NCBI GenBank assembly: GCA_045593325.1
Contig: JAZNWL010000060.1
Span: 1-34,869 of the forward strand
Length of the DNA: 34,869 nucleotides
From: UMGS1484 sp045593325
GTDB taxonomy: Bacteria; Bacillota; Clostridia; Oscillospirales; Acutalibacteraceae
Direction of reading: 5' to 3'
The notes beneath the pieces are model-generated. The model did no database searches. It was given only the letters and a program-made list of their open reading frames with translations, and was not told where the DNA came from. The position numbers and the translations under genes are program-made. Positions 14,469-23,135 of the stretch are shown piece by piece (the first letter of the stretch is position 1; each line of letters begins with the position of its first letter).

Positions 14469-15589
14469 AAAAAGCAGGAATACTATTGATCCTTTGTTTG
14501 GTTTTATGGGGGATGGAATGTGGCGCGTATGCGGCAGAGACCTCTTATGAGGACCTGTTAGGAGCAGACAGCGGACTGTCTCAACTGTACGACGGGTTGT
14601 CCCGGGATATCAAAGAAACCTTAGAAACCTTTGGGGTTTCTCCTTCCACCCTTTTTCAGGGAGAAGGGTTTTCTTTTAAAGGTCTTTTAGAAACCATTGG
14701 TTCTTACTTGGAAGACAGCATCAAAACCCCTGTGAAGACTTTGGGAACCGTAACCGCCATTCTGGTGTTTTGTTTATTGTTTCAAACACTCAGTCCGGGG
14801 AAAAACAATGCCATGAACACCACCTTACAATTCTTTGTGGGCTTTTGCATCACCGTGGCATTAACCGTTCCTGCCTCGGGTACCCTTGCCAAAACAGTTG
14901 CCGCGTTGGAGGGTATCGGTGAATTTATGCTGATTTTCATTCCTTCCTATGCGGGGGTTCTCCTTGCTATGGGCAAGGGATTAACAGTCAGCGGGGCAGG
15001 GGGCTTGGTTTTTGGCTATTGCCAGGTGATGACCTATCTTTCCAACCATATCATTGTACCTTTTGTTAGCATGTTTCAGGCTTTTTCTGTTTGTGAGTCC
15101 GCAGGGGGTGGGATACGGGTCAACGGCTTCGCCACTTGCGTAAAAAGAATTGCCATGTGGGTCATGGGAATTTCCGCCACCGCCTTTTCGGGCGTACTTT
15201 GTTTAACAGGACTCATCAACGGCGCAGGAGATTCGGTTGCCCAAAGAACCACCCGTTTTTTCATCGGAAATATGATACCTGTTATTGGGGGCGCTTTATC
15301 CGATTCCATGGCAACCTTGCAAGGGTGTTTGTCCCTTTTGCGAAGCGGCGGCGGTATTTTGGGGTTGGGTGTGGTTTTTGCCTTCATTCTGCCTGTGCTT
15401 TTGGAAATTATTTTATGGCGCATGGTGATTTTGGTTTTGGTGGCGGTGTCGGGGGTGTTGGAGATGCCCCGGGTTACTGCTTTGTTACAGGCTGTTGGCG
15501 AAGGCATGGGACTGCTTTTGAGTATTGTGCTTTGTAGTGTGGCGGTGTACGTTGTCAGTTTGTCGGTGTTGATTCTGGCAGGAGGCTAA
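14465..15589 (+). CDS. spoIIIAE: Stage III sporulation protein SpoIIIAE
   Basis: A large multipass membrane protein of 374 residues with a cleavable signal peptide (MKKAGILLILCLVLWG, cut near AYAAET), then a soluble segment, then six to eight hydrophobic segments. Family landmarks include FIPSYAGVLLAMGKGLTVSG and the loop FATCVKRIAMWVMG. The ATG at 14465 forms an ATGA overlap with spoIIIAD. The longer open frame from 14309 is a shadow of spoIIIAD. SpoIIIAE is the permease-like component of the SpoIIIA complex; what passes through is not settled. Confidence 0.94.
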   Translation: MKKAGILLILCLVLWGMECGAYAAETSYEDLLGADSGLSQLYDGLSRDIKETLETFGVSPSTLFQGEGFSFKGLLETIGSYLEDSIKTPVKTLGTVTAILVFCLLFQTLSPGKNNAMNTTLQFFVGFCITVALTVPASGTLAKTVAALEGIGEFMLIFIPSYAGVLLAMGKGLTVSGAGGLVFGYCQVMTYLSNHIIVPFVSMFQAFSVCESAGGGIRVNGFATCVKRIAMWVMGISATAFSGVLCLTGLINGAGDSVAQRTTRFFIGNMIPVIGGALSDSMATLQGCLSLLRSGGGILGLGVVFAFILPVLLEIILWRMVILVLVAVSGVLEMPRVTALLQAVGEGMGLLLSIVLCSVAVYVVSLSVLILAGG

Positions 15590-15590
15590 A

Positions 15591-16061
15591 ATGAACGGAA
15601 TAAAAGAATTGGTTTTCTCTCTTTGTCTGGTTTCTGTTATTGCAGGGGTATTCAGGCTTTTGGCACCCTCAGGAGGATTGCAAAAAACAGCGGTGATGGT
15701 CATGGGGCTGTTTACATTGGTTTGCTTTTTAGCACCCTTTACCGCGGATTTTGATTTTGACTCTTTGTTTTCGTTCTCTTTGGAAGAATTAACTCCTTCC
15801 GACAATTTTGTTGCCCAAAGCGGATACGACTTTGAACAAGCGGCGGTGGATGAGGTAACCCAAGCGGTGACCGAACTCGCCAAAAAAGAAGGTGTTTCGG
15901 TAACGGTTACAGGAGTAAAATTATCAAAACAGGAACAAGGGGTCTTGGTGGATACCATCACCTTGATAATCGAAGGAAATGAGAGGCAGGCGGTGTCTTT
16001 TAAAAATAAGGTATCAGAAATTGTAAAATGTGAGGTTTCGGTGGCATGGACCAAAGAATAG
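15591..16061 (+). CDS. spoIIIAF: Stage III sporulation protein SpoIIIAF
   Basis: A 156-residue protein with two N-terminal hydrophobic segments (about 6-24 and 32-52) followed by an extracytoplasmic ring-building-type domain. The end of that domain, VSEIVKCEVSVAW, has the beta-rich look of the RBM folds shared with SpoIIIAG and SpoIIIAH. The gene starts one base after the spoIIIAE stop and overlaps spoIIIAG by 16 nt. It is a likely ring component of the channel. Confidence 0.9.
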   Translation: MNGIKELVFSLCLVSVIAGVFRLLAPSGGLQKTAVMVMGLFTLVCFLAPFTADFDFDSLFSFSLEELTPSDNFVAQSGYDFEQAAVDEVTQAVTELAKKEGVSVTVTGVKLSKQEQGVLVDTITLIIEGNERQAVSFKNKVSEIVKCEVSVAWTKE

Positions 16062-16624
16062 GAAATATAAAAGAAAAAATACAAGCCCTTTTCGGGAAAA
16101 AAGGAAAAGGGAATTTGCTTTGGATAATGGGACTTGTGGGTGTTTTGTTGATTGGCTTATCTTCCTTTTTCGGCGGAGATTCCTCCGACTCACCCGATAA
16201 CACTGTTTCCGCGGGAGAGGATTCTTTGGTGTATGCCAAAAATCTGGAAGAACGGTTGGAAACCATGGTCAGCACCATTCAAGGGGTAGGAGACTGTCGG
16301 GTCATGGTAACCATGGAACAGGGAACAGAGTACATTTATGCCACCCAGGAAAAGAATACGGTAGATGCATCTCAAACCAGTGAAAATTCCCGTTATTCCA
16401 CAGGCAGTCGTTCTTCCGATGAAGAAACTTACATCATGGTTTCCACCGACAAAGGGGAACAACCCGTCCTGATTACTGCTCTTTCACCCAAGGTAAAAGG
16501 GGTAGTGGTAGTGTGTGAAGGGGGCGGGGACAGCGGTGTTTGTCAAATGGTAAGAACCGCCTTGGCAACAGTTTTGAATATCAACAGCAGTCGCATTTGT
16601 GTGGTTGCGGGAAATCATTTTTGA
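16046..16624 (+). CDS. spoIIIAG: Stage III sporulation protein SpoIIIAG
   Basis: A 192-residue protein with a single N-terminal membrane segment at about 28-45 and an extracytoplasmic domain. GVGDCRVMVTMEQGTEYIYA and the C-terminal VKGVVVVCEGGGDSGV followed by VRTALATVLNI are hallmark SpoIIIAG stretches. In Bacillus it forms a large ring in the intermembrane space. The start lies inside spoIIIAF. spoIIIAH follows after 14 nt. Confidence 0.94.
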   Translation: MDQRIGNIKEKIQALFGKKGKGNLLWIMGLVGVLLIGLSSFFGGDSSDSPDNTVSAGEDSLVYAKNLEERLETMVSTIQGVGDCRVMVTMEQGTEYIYATQEKNTVDASQTSENSRYSTGSRSSDEETYIMVSTDKGEQPVLITALSPKVKGVVVVCEGGGDSGVCQMVRTALATVLNINSSRICVVAGNHF

Positions 16625-16638
16625 AAGGATATGATTGT

Positions 16639-17175
16639 ATGAAAAAGAACGCGATTTTGGGAAAACGCAGTTTACTCCTTGCCATGTTGGTGGGGGTGCT
16701 GGGATTGGCGGTGTATTGTAATTGGTATTTGTCCAATGGATCACAGCAACAATCGGTCACCGACGTGCTTACCGGGTCGACCATGGGGCAGGCAATGTAC
16801 GTTAATGCCGATGCCTCTTCTACCAATGAGAATTATTTTGCCCTGACAAGAACCCAACGGGCAAAAGCCAGAGAAGAAGCCACCGAAGCCCTGGAGGAGA
16901 TCATCAATAACGTGAAATCCGACAGCAGCGGTGTGGCAGAGGCCACCGCCAAGGCAGGGGTGATAGCCAAAAATATTGAAGTGGAAAGCAATATTGAATC
17001 CTTGGTAAAAGCCAAAGGGTTTGCCGATTGTGTGGCAGTGATTTCGGACACCTCGGTGAGCGTTGTAGTGAAAACTTCGGGGTTGTTACCCAGTGATATG
17101 GTGCAAATTCAGGAAATTGCCAAGGAACAAACGGGATTTTCTTTAGAAAATATTAAAATAATTGAGTCAAAATAG
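16639..17175 (+). CDS. spoIIIAH: Stage III sporulation protein SpoIIIAH
   Basis: A 178-residue protein with one membrane segment at about 11-27, then a helical region rich in Glu and Ala (RAKAREEATEALEEIINN) leading into a YscJ/FliF-like ring-building domain that ends in ENIKIIES. SpoIIIAH in the mother-cell membrane binds forespore SpoIIQ and completes the channel. GAAAGGAT precedes ATG 16639; the frame extends upstream to 16540 only as a shadow of spoIIIAG. No terminator follows, and a vegetative promoter starts immediately after the stop. Confidence 0.95.
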   Translation: MKKNAILGKRSLLLAMLVGVLGLAVYCNWYLSNGSQQQSVTDVLTGSTMGQAMYVNADASSTNENYFALTRTQRAKAREEATEALEEIINNVKSDSSGVAEATAKAGVIAKNIEVESNIESLVKAKGFADCVAVISDTSVSVVVKTSGLLPSDMVQIQEIAKEQTGFSLENIKIIESK

Positions 17176-17203
17176 TTGAGAAGTTGAAATTTTGTGGTAT
17201 AAT
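17176..17203 (+). promoter_or_regulatory. Sigma-A-type promoter of the asp23-malQ run
   Basis: TTGAGA, a 16-nt spacer and a perfect TATAAT lie directly after spoIIIAH. The start is expected near 17210, followed by AAAGGAG and the asp23 ATG. No other convincing promoter or terminator was seen until 29548, so this may drive about 12 kb of housekeeping genes. Confidence 0.7.
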
Positions 17204-17224
17204 AGCAAAAAAGGAGTTGAGATC

Positions 17225-17584
17225 ATGGATCGTAAAGGAACCAAAAAAATGACCGGTGAGTTGGCTATTTCTGAAGATGTTATTGCTAAAATTGCCGGTG
17301 TCGCAGCAAGAGATGTAAACGGTGTGGCAAAATTAGTTGCCCTTCCCACCGATATCCGTGCCATGGTTCGTAAAGACCACGCCGCCAAAGCCGTGCGAGT
17401 TTCTGCTATGGACAGCGCCATGACCATTGACGTTGCTATTGCAGCACAATCGGATGTTAAATTAACCGAAATTTGCGAAAATGTGCAAAAAGCGGTAAAG
17501 TCTTCTGTGCAAAATATGTTAAACCGTCCTGTTGCTCGGGTTAACGTAATTGTGAATGACGTAGTGATTCCTCAAGAGGCATAA
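17225..17584 (+). CDS. Asp23/Gls24 family envelope stress protein
   Basis: A 119-residue protein of the Asp23/DUF322 family. Landmarks are GELAISEDVIAKIAGVAARDVNGV near residues 11-34 and the C-terminal VQKAVKSSVQNML and VARVNVIVNDVVI. Asp23 proteins act at the membrane in envelope homeostasis; the clostridial copy between spoIIIAH and nusB corresponds in position to Bacillus yqhY, which is linked to fatty-acid synthesis control. AAAGGAG precedes ATG 17225. The exact role here is not shown by the sequence. Confidence 0.92.
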   Translation: MDRKGTKKMTGELAISEDVIAKIAGVAARDVNGVAKLVALPTDIRAMVRKDHAAKAVRVSAMDSAMTIDVAIAAQSDVKLTEICENVQKAVKSSVQNMLNRPVARVNVIVNDVVIPQEA

Positions 17585-17618
17585 CCTATAACCCCTGAAA
17601 AGAATAGGATTTGAAACT

Positions 17619-18026
17619 ATGAAAAGAAGTGCGGCCAGAGAACAGGCATTCATTTTAATTTTTGAAAAAAGTTTTCGGGAAGAAGAAATTTCCGAAATTA
17701 TAGATGCGGCGGTTGTGGCGCGGGAATTGGAACCCAATGCCTTCATGTCCACGTTGGCGGAAGGAACCTTTTCCCATCTGAACACCATCGACGCCATTAT
17801 CGACAAAAACTGTATCGGCTGGAAAAAAGAGCGGCTTTCCAAAGTTGCCTTGGCCATTTTACGGTTATGTTGTTATGAACTTTTATATCAACCGGATATT
17901 CCCGTGGGAGTTTCCATTGACCAAGCGGTTGAACTTGCCAAGAAATATGCCACCGAGGATGACGCCTCATACATAAACGGTGTGCTGGGTTCGGTTTCCC
18001 GCAATGAGGATTTGAAAAAACAATGA
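17619..18026 (+). CDS. nusB: Transcription antitermination factor NusB
   Basis: An all-helical RNA-binding protein that joins NusE (S10) on boxA RNA to prevent early termination in rRNA operons. It has 135 residues, with an Arg-rich start KRSAAREQAFILIFE and the C-terminal LAILRLCCYELLY ... VSIDQAVELAKKYATEDDASYINGVL, typical of the family. The ribosome site (AGGA) is weak. The stop overlaps the next start by 4 nt (ATGA). Confidence 0.94.
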   Translation: MKRSAAREQAFILIFEKSFREEEISEIIDAAVVARELEPNAFMSTLAEGTFSHLNTIDAIIDKNCIGWKKERLSKVALAILRLCCYELLYQPDIPVGVSIDQAVELAKKYATEDDASYINGVLGSVSRNEDLKKQ

Positions 18027-18955
18027 GATTTTTAGGGATTGATACCAGTAATTACACAACTTCTGCCGCCTTGTGGCAGCCTTCCCAAAAGAATATGAAT
18101 ACCGCCTCAAAACTGCTGCCGGTCCCTCAGGGGGCCATGGGCTTGCGGCAAAGTGAGGCGGTTTTTCATCATACACAGGCTTTGCACAATATGATTGGTG
18201 AGGTTTGCGAAAATGAACCTTCTCCCTGTGCCATCGGGGTTTCGGTTCAACCTCGACGGGAAGAAGGCTCCTATATGCCTTGTTTCACCGTGGGAAAAAT
18301 GGCTGCCCATGCCATCGGCCAGGCGTTGCATATTCCTGTGTATGAATTTTCTCACCAGGAAGGGCATATTGCCGCCGCTGCCTTTGGGACAGGGTGCGAG
18401 TTCCTGCTGGAAAAACCCTTGATTGCCTTCCACGTTTCAGGGGGAACCACCGAAGCGGTTTTGGCAGAACCCATACCTGGGGGATTTTCTTGCCGAAAAA
18501 TTGCAGGTTCCCTGGACTTAAAAGCGGGACAGGCTGTGGACCGTGTGGGTGGTATGTTAAACCTGCCTTTCCCTGCAGGAAAACATCTGGACCCTTTAGC
18601 ATTGCAAGGAGAATTACCCCAAAAACCAAAAGGGGTGTTCCGTGGGGCAGATTGTTGTCTGTCAGGAATTGAAAACCAATGCAAAGCTTTGCTGGAAAAG
18701 GGGTGTCCCCCTGAAAATGTTGCTCGGTTTTGTATTGAATCTATCTATGAAGCCATTGCGGGTATGACCCGTGAGCTTTTAAAGGAATACGGCGACCTGC
18801 CTTTGCTGTATGCAGGGGGCGTTATGTCCAACTCCATTCTGCAAAAGAAATTGCATCATGCCTTCGGTGGTTATTTTGCCCCGTCGGTTTATTCTTCGGA
18901 TAATGCCGCAGGGGTGGCATATCTGGCATCTTTGAAAAACGAGGGAAGAATATGA
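18023..18955 (+). CDS. TsaD/Kae1-like paralogue (peptidase M22-like)
   Basis: A 310-residue ASKHA-fold protein of the TsaD (Gcp) superfamily. It starts FLGIDTSNYTTSAAL rather than the canonical GIETSCDET. The metal-site histidines are present as HQEGH at residues 111 and 115, and the third ligand as Asp293 in SSDNAAG. Canonical GPGL is replaced by a different loop, and VSGGHT reads VSGGTT. It is therefore probably not the tRNA t6A enzyme TsaD itself, which should be elsewhere in the genome, but the clostridial paralogue often found next to nusB and xseA. Its substrate is unknown. It overlaps nusB and xseA by 4 nt each. Confidence 0.85.
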   Translation: MRFLGIDTSNYTTSAALWQPSQKNMNTASKLLPVPQGAMGLRQSEAVFHHTQALHNMIGEVCENEPSPCAIGVSVQPRREEGSYMPCFTVGKMAAHAIGQALHIPVYEFSHQEGHIAAAAFGTGCEFLLEKPLIAFHVSGGTTEAVLAEPIPGGFSCRKIAGSLDLKAGQAVDRVGGMLNLPFPAGKHLDPLALQGELPQKPKGVFRGADCCLSGIENQCKALLEKGCPPENVARFCIESIYEAIAGMTRELLKEYGDLPLLYAGGVMSNSILQKKLHHAFGGYFAPSVYSSDNAAGVAYLASLKNEGRI

Positions 18956-20157
18956 ATCCGTTGGTGCTCACCGTTACCCAACTGAATACCTATACCCGCA
19001 GTCTGCTAGAGCAAGACCCTCATTTGTCCCAGGTGTTTGTGGTGGGAGAAATCTCCAATTTTACCAATCATTACCGGTCGGGGCATTGGTATTTCAGCCT
19101 GAAAGATGAAAATGCCGTGATTGGGGCGGTCATGTTCCGTTCTGCGGCACAGCGAATGCGGTTTGTACCCCAGGACGGTATGCGGGTGATCTGCCGAGGA
19201 CGGGTTACCTTGTATGACCGTGACGGTCGGTATCAGTTTTATGCTGAAGATATGCAACCCGACGGATTGGGTTCCCTGAACCTGCAGTTTGAACAAACCA
19301 AGGAAAAACTGGCAAAGTTAGGGCTGTTTGAGGAAGATAACAAAAAACCGATCCCTGCATTCCCTGAAAAAATTGCGGTGGTCACCTCTCCCACAGGGGC
19401 GGCAGTGCAGGATATTTTAAATATTCTCACCCGTCGATATCCCGTGGCAAAGGTGCTTATGTGTCCCGTTCAGGTGCAAGGGGAACAAGCAGTGCCTCAA
19501 CTGGTTGAAATGGTGGATGAACTTTCCAAGCGAAACGACGTGGACGTCATTATCATTGGGCGGGGCGGCGGTTCCCTGGAAGATCTTTGGGCTTTTAACA
19601 GTGAAGAATTGGCTTTTGCTATTTATAATTGCCCCATCCCCGTAATTTCTGCAGTGGGGCACGAAACCGACTTTACCATTTCAGATTTCGTTGCCGATTT
19701 GCGGGCACCCACCCCTTCGGCGGCGGCAGAATTGGCAGTCCCTGATATTGCCGATTTACGGGCAGGCATTTCCCGATACGGGGAATTGTTGGCTTTGGGG
19801 TTGAAGCGAAAAGTACAAACCGAGAGTCAGCGGTTGGAACGTTTGTCCGGTGCCATGGTGCTGAAACAACCCATGACCATGTTGGAACCCTATTTCCAAC
19901 GTTTGGATGGTTTAGAACATCGCATGGGAATGGCTTTTCTCCGCAATCTGGAACAGCAAAGCAGTACCTTTCAAACTTTGGCAGGGCGGTTGGAAGCCTT
20001 TTCCCCTTTGGGTGTGTTAAAACGAGGCTATGCCATCGCAAAAAAAGAGGACACTGTTGTTCGCAGTGCGGGGGAATTATCGGTTGGAGATCTCTTACAA
20101 ATACAGTTCAATCAAGGCAAAGCAGTTTGCCGGGTAGAAAAAGTGGGAACAAAATAG
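18952..20157 (+). CDS. xseA: Exodeoxyribonuclease VII large subunit
   Basis: Catalytic subunit of exonuclease VII, which degrades single-stranded DNA. The N-terminal OB-fold (about 1-100) contains VVGEISNFTNHYRSGHWYFSL. The nuclease domain carries TSPTGAAVQDILN, GRGGGSLEDLWAFN and SAVGHETDFTISDFVADLRAPTPSAAAE in the expected order. A helical region that binds XseB follows, and the C-terminus holds LKRGYAIA. At 401 residues it is shorter than the E. coli protein but usual for Clostridia. xseB follows after 12 nt. Confidence 0.97.
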   Translation: MNPLVLTVTQLNTYTRSLLEQDPHLSQVFVVGEISNFTNHYRSGHWYFSLKDENAVIGAVMFRSAAQRMRFVPQDGMRVICRGRVTLYDRDGRYQFYAEDMQPDGLGSLNLQFEQTKEKLAKLGLFEEDNKKPIPAFPEKIAVVTSPTGAAVQDILNILTRRYPVAKVLMCPVQVQGEQAVPQLVEMVDELSKRNDVDVIIIGRGGGSLEDLWAFNSEELAFAIYNCPIPVISAVGHETDFTISDFVADLRAPTPSAAAELAVPDIADLRAGISRYGELLALGLKRKVQTESQRLERLSGAMVLKQPMTMLEPYFQRLDGLEHRMGMAFLRNLEQQSSTFQTLAGRLEAFSPLGVLKRGYAIAKKEDTVVRSAGELSVGDLLQIQFNQGKAVCRVEKVGTK

Positions 20158-20169
20158 GAGGAACGGGTT

Positions 20170-20370
20170 ATGGCAATCAAAAAAACCACCTTTGGACAAG
20201 ATATTGAACGATTGGATGAAATTGTGCGGCTGTTGGAAGAGGGAAGCAAACCCTTGGAAGAATCCATCGCCCTTTACGAAGAAGGAAATTTGTTGGTGAA
20301 ACGATGCGGAGAAAAACTCTCTGCCGCTAAACTTACCATTGAACAGTTGGAAAAGGAGACAGCACAATGA
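20170..20370 (+). CDS. xseB: Exodeoxyribonuclease VII small subunit
   Basis: A 66-residue helical protein; multiple copies decorate the XseA helical arm. FGQDIERLDEIVRLLEEGSKPLEESIALYEEG is the family signature. GGAGGAAC precedes the ATG, and the stop overlaps the ispA start (ATGA). Tight coupling to xseA fits the need for excess small subunit. Confidence 0.95.
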   Translation: MAIKKTTFGQDIERLDEIVRLLEEGSKPLEESIALYEEGNLLVKRCGEKLSAAKLTIEQLEKETAQ

Positions 20371-21257
20371 CAGCAAAAGAACGGTTGTTATATTACGCAC
20401 AGTTGACCGAGGAAACGTTAGATAAAACGTTGCAACAAATCAATACGCCCTATTCTTCCTTCAATCAGTTGGTGGAAGCCATGCGTTATTCCTTGCTTGG
20501 GGGCGGTAAGCGAATTCGTGCCGCCCTGTGCCTGGAATTTTGCCGCCTTTGCGGGGGACGGGTGGAGGACGCTTTGCCCTTTGCCTGTGCCATTGAAATG
20601 GTGCATGCCTATTCTTTGATTCATGACGATTTGCCTTGTATGGACGATGACGAATTGCGTCGGGGAAAACCCTCTTGCCACATTGCCTTTGGGGAAGCCC
20701 AGGCTCTGCTTGCCGGGGATGCCATGTTGACCTTTGCCTTCGAAACTGCATTGTCGGCGGAACAAGTAGAAAAGTCCAATGTGATTGCCGCTGTAAGAAC
20801 CCTGGCGGAATGTGCAGGGTATAAAGGTATGTGTGGCGGGCAAGCCATGGATCTTGCCGCCGAACAAGAGCCGGTTGATCATCAAACTTTAGTGGAAATC
20901 CATAGTGGAAAAACAGGAAAAATGATTATTGCCGCCGCCAAAATGGGTTGTTATGCCGCTGGGGGAACCGCGGAGCAACTGGAAATGGCAGAACAGTATG
21001 CCGCAGATTTGGGTAGTGTGTTCCAAATGGTGGACGACGTGTTGGACGTAACCGCCAGCCAGGAAGAACTGGGAAAACCTATTGGTAGTGACGCCGAAAG
21101 CAATAAAACCACCTACGTTACCCTGTTTGGGGTGGAAAAAACCATGGAAATGGCAGGTGTGTTGAATACCCGCGCCAAACGTGCCGTGGAGATTTTCGGA
21201 GAAGAAGGTTGCTTTTTAAAAGACCTTGCCGATTTATTATTAAACCGCAAAAGTTAG
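20367..21257 (+). CDS. ispA: Polyprenyl (farnesyl/geranyl) diphosphate synthase
   Basis: Trans-prenyltransferase that condenses IPP with allylic diphosphates to make the C15 precursor of undecaprenol and quinones. The first Asp-rich motif is HDDLPCMDDDELRRG near residue 85, with the two-residue insertion typical of bacterial FPP synthases. The second is QMVDDVLD near 218. GGGKRIRAALCLE and SGKTGKMI are the IPP-binding and helix regions. The 296-residue length is normal. It lies directly upstream of dxs, so two steps of isoprenoid supply are linked here. Confidence 0.95.
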   Translation: MTAKERLLYYAQLTEETLDKTLQQINTPYSSFNQLVEAMRYSLLGGGKRIRAALCLEFCRLCGGRVEDALPFACAIEMVHAYSLIHDDLPCMDDDELRRGKPSCHIAFGEAQALLAGDAMLTFAFETALSAEQVEKSNVIAAVRTLAECAGYKGMCGGQAMDLAAEQEPVDHQTLVEIHSGKTGKMIIAAAKMGCYAAGGTAEQLEMAEQYAADLGSVFQMVDDVLDVTASQEELGKPIGSDAESNKTTYVTLFGVEKTMEMAGVLNTRAKRAVEIFGEEGCFLKDLADLLLNRKS

Positions 21258-21269
21258 AAGGAAAAGCCC

Positions 21270-23135
21270 ATGCTTTTAAAACAAATTCAAAGCCCTCAGG
21301 ATGTAAAAAAACTGAAAGAGGAACAGTTGCCCTTTCTTTGTCATGAAATCCGCAATGTGTTAATGGAAACCGTGGCACAAAACGGGGGACATCTGGCATC
21401 CAATTTAGGGGTGGTGGAATTAACGGTGGCGTTGCACCGTTGTTTTGATTCTCCCCAGGATAAAATCATTTTTGACGTGGGGCACCAATGCTATACCCAT
21501 AAACTTCTTACGGGACGATATGACCAGTTTTCCTCTCTGCGAAAGCAGGGGGGCTTGTCGGGTTTTACCCGTCCCGATGAAAGTGATCACGACCAATTTG
21601 TTTCGGGGCATAGCAGTACGTCTATTTCTGCCGCTTTGGGGCTTTCGGTGGCAGGGCAACTGCAAAATAAAGACTATTACACCGTTGCCGTCATTGGGGA
21701 CGGCGCTTTAACCGGTGGCATGGCATACGAAGCTTTGAACAATGCAGGCCGTGTGCTGGGCAACCGCCTGATCGTAATTTTAAACGACAATAAAATGTCC
21801 ATCTCCCAGAACGTGGGCGCTATGGCACGGCACTTGTCAGATATTCGTACCAAACCGGGCTATTTCAAAGTTAAAGAAGGCTTTGCGGATTTCCTGCGGA
21901 AAATTCCTCTGGTAGGAAAACGGCTGTATCATTGGTTGTTTAAACTGAAAACTTTGGTAAAAAATGGAATGTATAACAGTACCATATTTGAAGATATGGG
22001 CTTTACCTATATTGGACCTATTGACGGTCACGATTTAACCAAACTGGAAAATTGTATGAATCTGGCGAAACAAACTCACCGTCCCGCCTTGATCCATGTT
22101 TGCACTTGCAAGGGAAAAGGCTATTCCTTTGCCGAAGAAACCCCAAAAGATTTTCACGGGGTTTCCTCGGGGATGGATTTGAATACCGGGGAATGTAAAC
22201 CCACTGTCAACAGTTTTTCCCACGTATTTGGGGAAACCTTGTGCCGACTGGCAAAAGAGGATTCCCGCATTTGTGCCATTACCGCCGCCATGTGCGACGG
22301 AACAGGGCTTTCCCGTTTTGCAGGGGAATTTCCTCAACGCTTTTTCGACGTGGGCATTGCCGAAGAACACGCCATAACCTTTGCTTCTGGTTTGGCAAAA
22401 GGGGGTATGATTCCCGTTGTTGCCATTTATTCTTCCTTTTTGCAACGGGCCTATGACCAACTCATCCACGACGTTTCCGCCCAAGGGGTCAAGGTGATTT
22501 TGTGTGTGGATCGGGCCGGTATTGTAGGGGAAGACGGTGAAATGCATCATGGGCAATTTGATGCCTCTTATTTGCGCACCGTTCCCGGGGCGAAAATCTA
22601 TTCTCCCTATACCTTTCAACAACTGGAAGGGGCGCTGGAACAGGCAGTAACCGAGGACGGTTCCTTAATTGTGATTCGTTACCCCAGGGGTAGCCAATAT
22701 GAACCCCTGGCTCACCATCCCTTTGAAGATGGATATACTTTGGCGGTTGCCAACAACAGTGATACCGCCATGGTTACTTTTGGCAGAATGACAGGAATCT
22801 GTGCGCAAGCCGCTGATTGTCTGAAAGAAAACGGGGTGTTGGCAGACGTGATTTCTTTGCAACGGCTCAAACCCCTGCCGGAAACCCTGCTTTCCTGCCT
22901 TTCTTCTTACAAAAAACTGTATTTTATTGAAGAAAACCAAGAAATCGGCGGGGTTTCCCAAGAAATTCTTGCAAGTTTATGCAAAATCGGGTATAATGGT
23001 AAGACTACCTCCATTGCCATTGGGGATACCTTTGTTCCCCATGGTTCCTTGGATTGGTGTCTGGCCAATTTGTCCTTGGATGTAAAGGGCATTGCCGAGA
23101 AAATTTCAAAGGATTGGATGAAGGAAAATGGCTGA
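21270..23135 (+). CDS. dxs: 1-deoxy-D-xylulose-5-phosphate synthase
   Basis: Thiamine diphosphate enzyme that joins pyruvate and glyceraldehyde 3-phosphate in the first step of the MEP pathway, so this organism makes isoprenoids by the non-mevalonate route. Visible are HLASNLGVVELTVALH, FDVGHQCYTHKLLTGR, the ThDP-Mg motif GDGALTGGMAYEALNNAG near residue 143, and the transketolase domain with the catalytic glutamate in DVGIAEEHAITFASGLA. DRAGIVGEDGEMHHG and the C-terminal domain complete it. The 621-residue length is normal. tlyA overlaps its last 8 nt. Confidence 0.97.
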   Translation: MLLKQIQSPQDVKKLKEEQLPFLCHEIRNVLMETVAQNGGHLASNLGVVELTVALHRCFDSPQDKIIFDVGHQCYTHKLLTGRYDQFSSLRKQGGLSGFTRPDESDHDQFVSGHSSTSISAALGLSVAGQLQNKDYYTVAVIGDGALTGGMAYEALNNAGRVLGNRLIVILNDNKMSISQNVGAMARHLSDIRTKPGYFKVKEGFADFLRKIPLVGKRLYHWLFKLKTLVKNGMYNSTIFEDMGFTYIGPIDGHDLTKLENCMNLAKQTHRPALIHVCTCKGKGYSFAEETPKDFHGVSSGMDLNTGECKPTVNSFSHVFGETLCRLAKEDSRICAITAAMCDGTGLSRFAGEFPQRFFDVGIAEEHAITFASGLAKGGMIPVVAIYSSFLQRAYDQLIHDVSAQGVKVILCVDRAGIVGEDGEMHHGQFDASYLRTVPGAKIYSPYTFQQLEGALEQAVTEDGSLIVIRYPRGSQYEPLAHHPFEDGYTLAVANNSDTAMVTFGRMTGICAQAADCLKENGVLADVISLQRLKPLPETLLSCLSSYKKLYFIEENQEIGGVSQEILASLCKIGYNGKTTSIAIGDTFVPHGSLDWCLANLSLDVKGIAEKISKDWMKENG

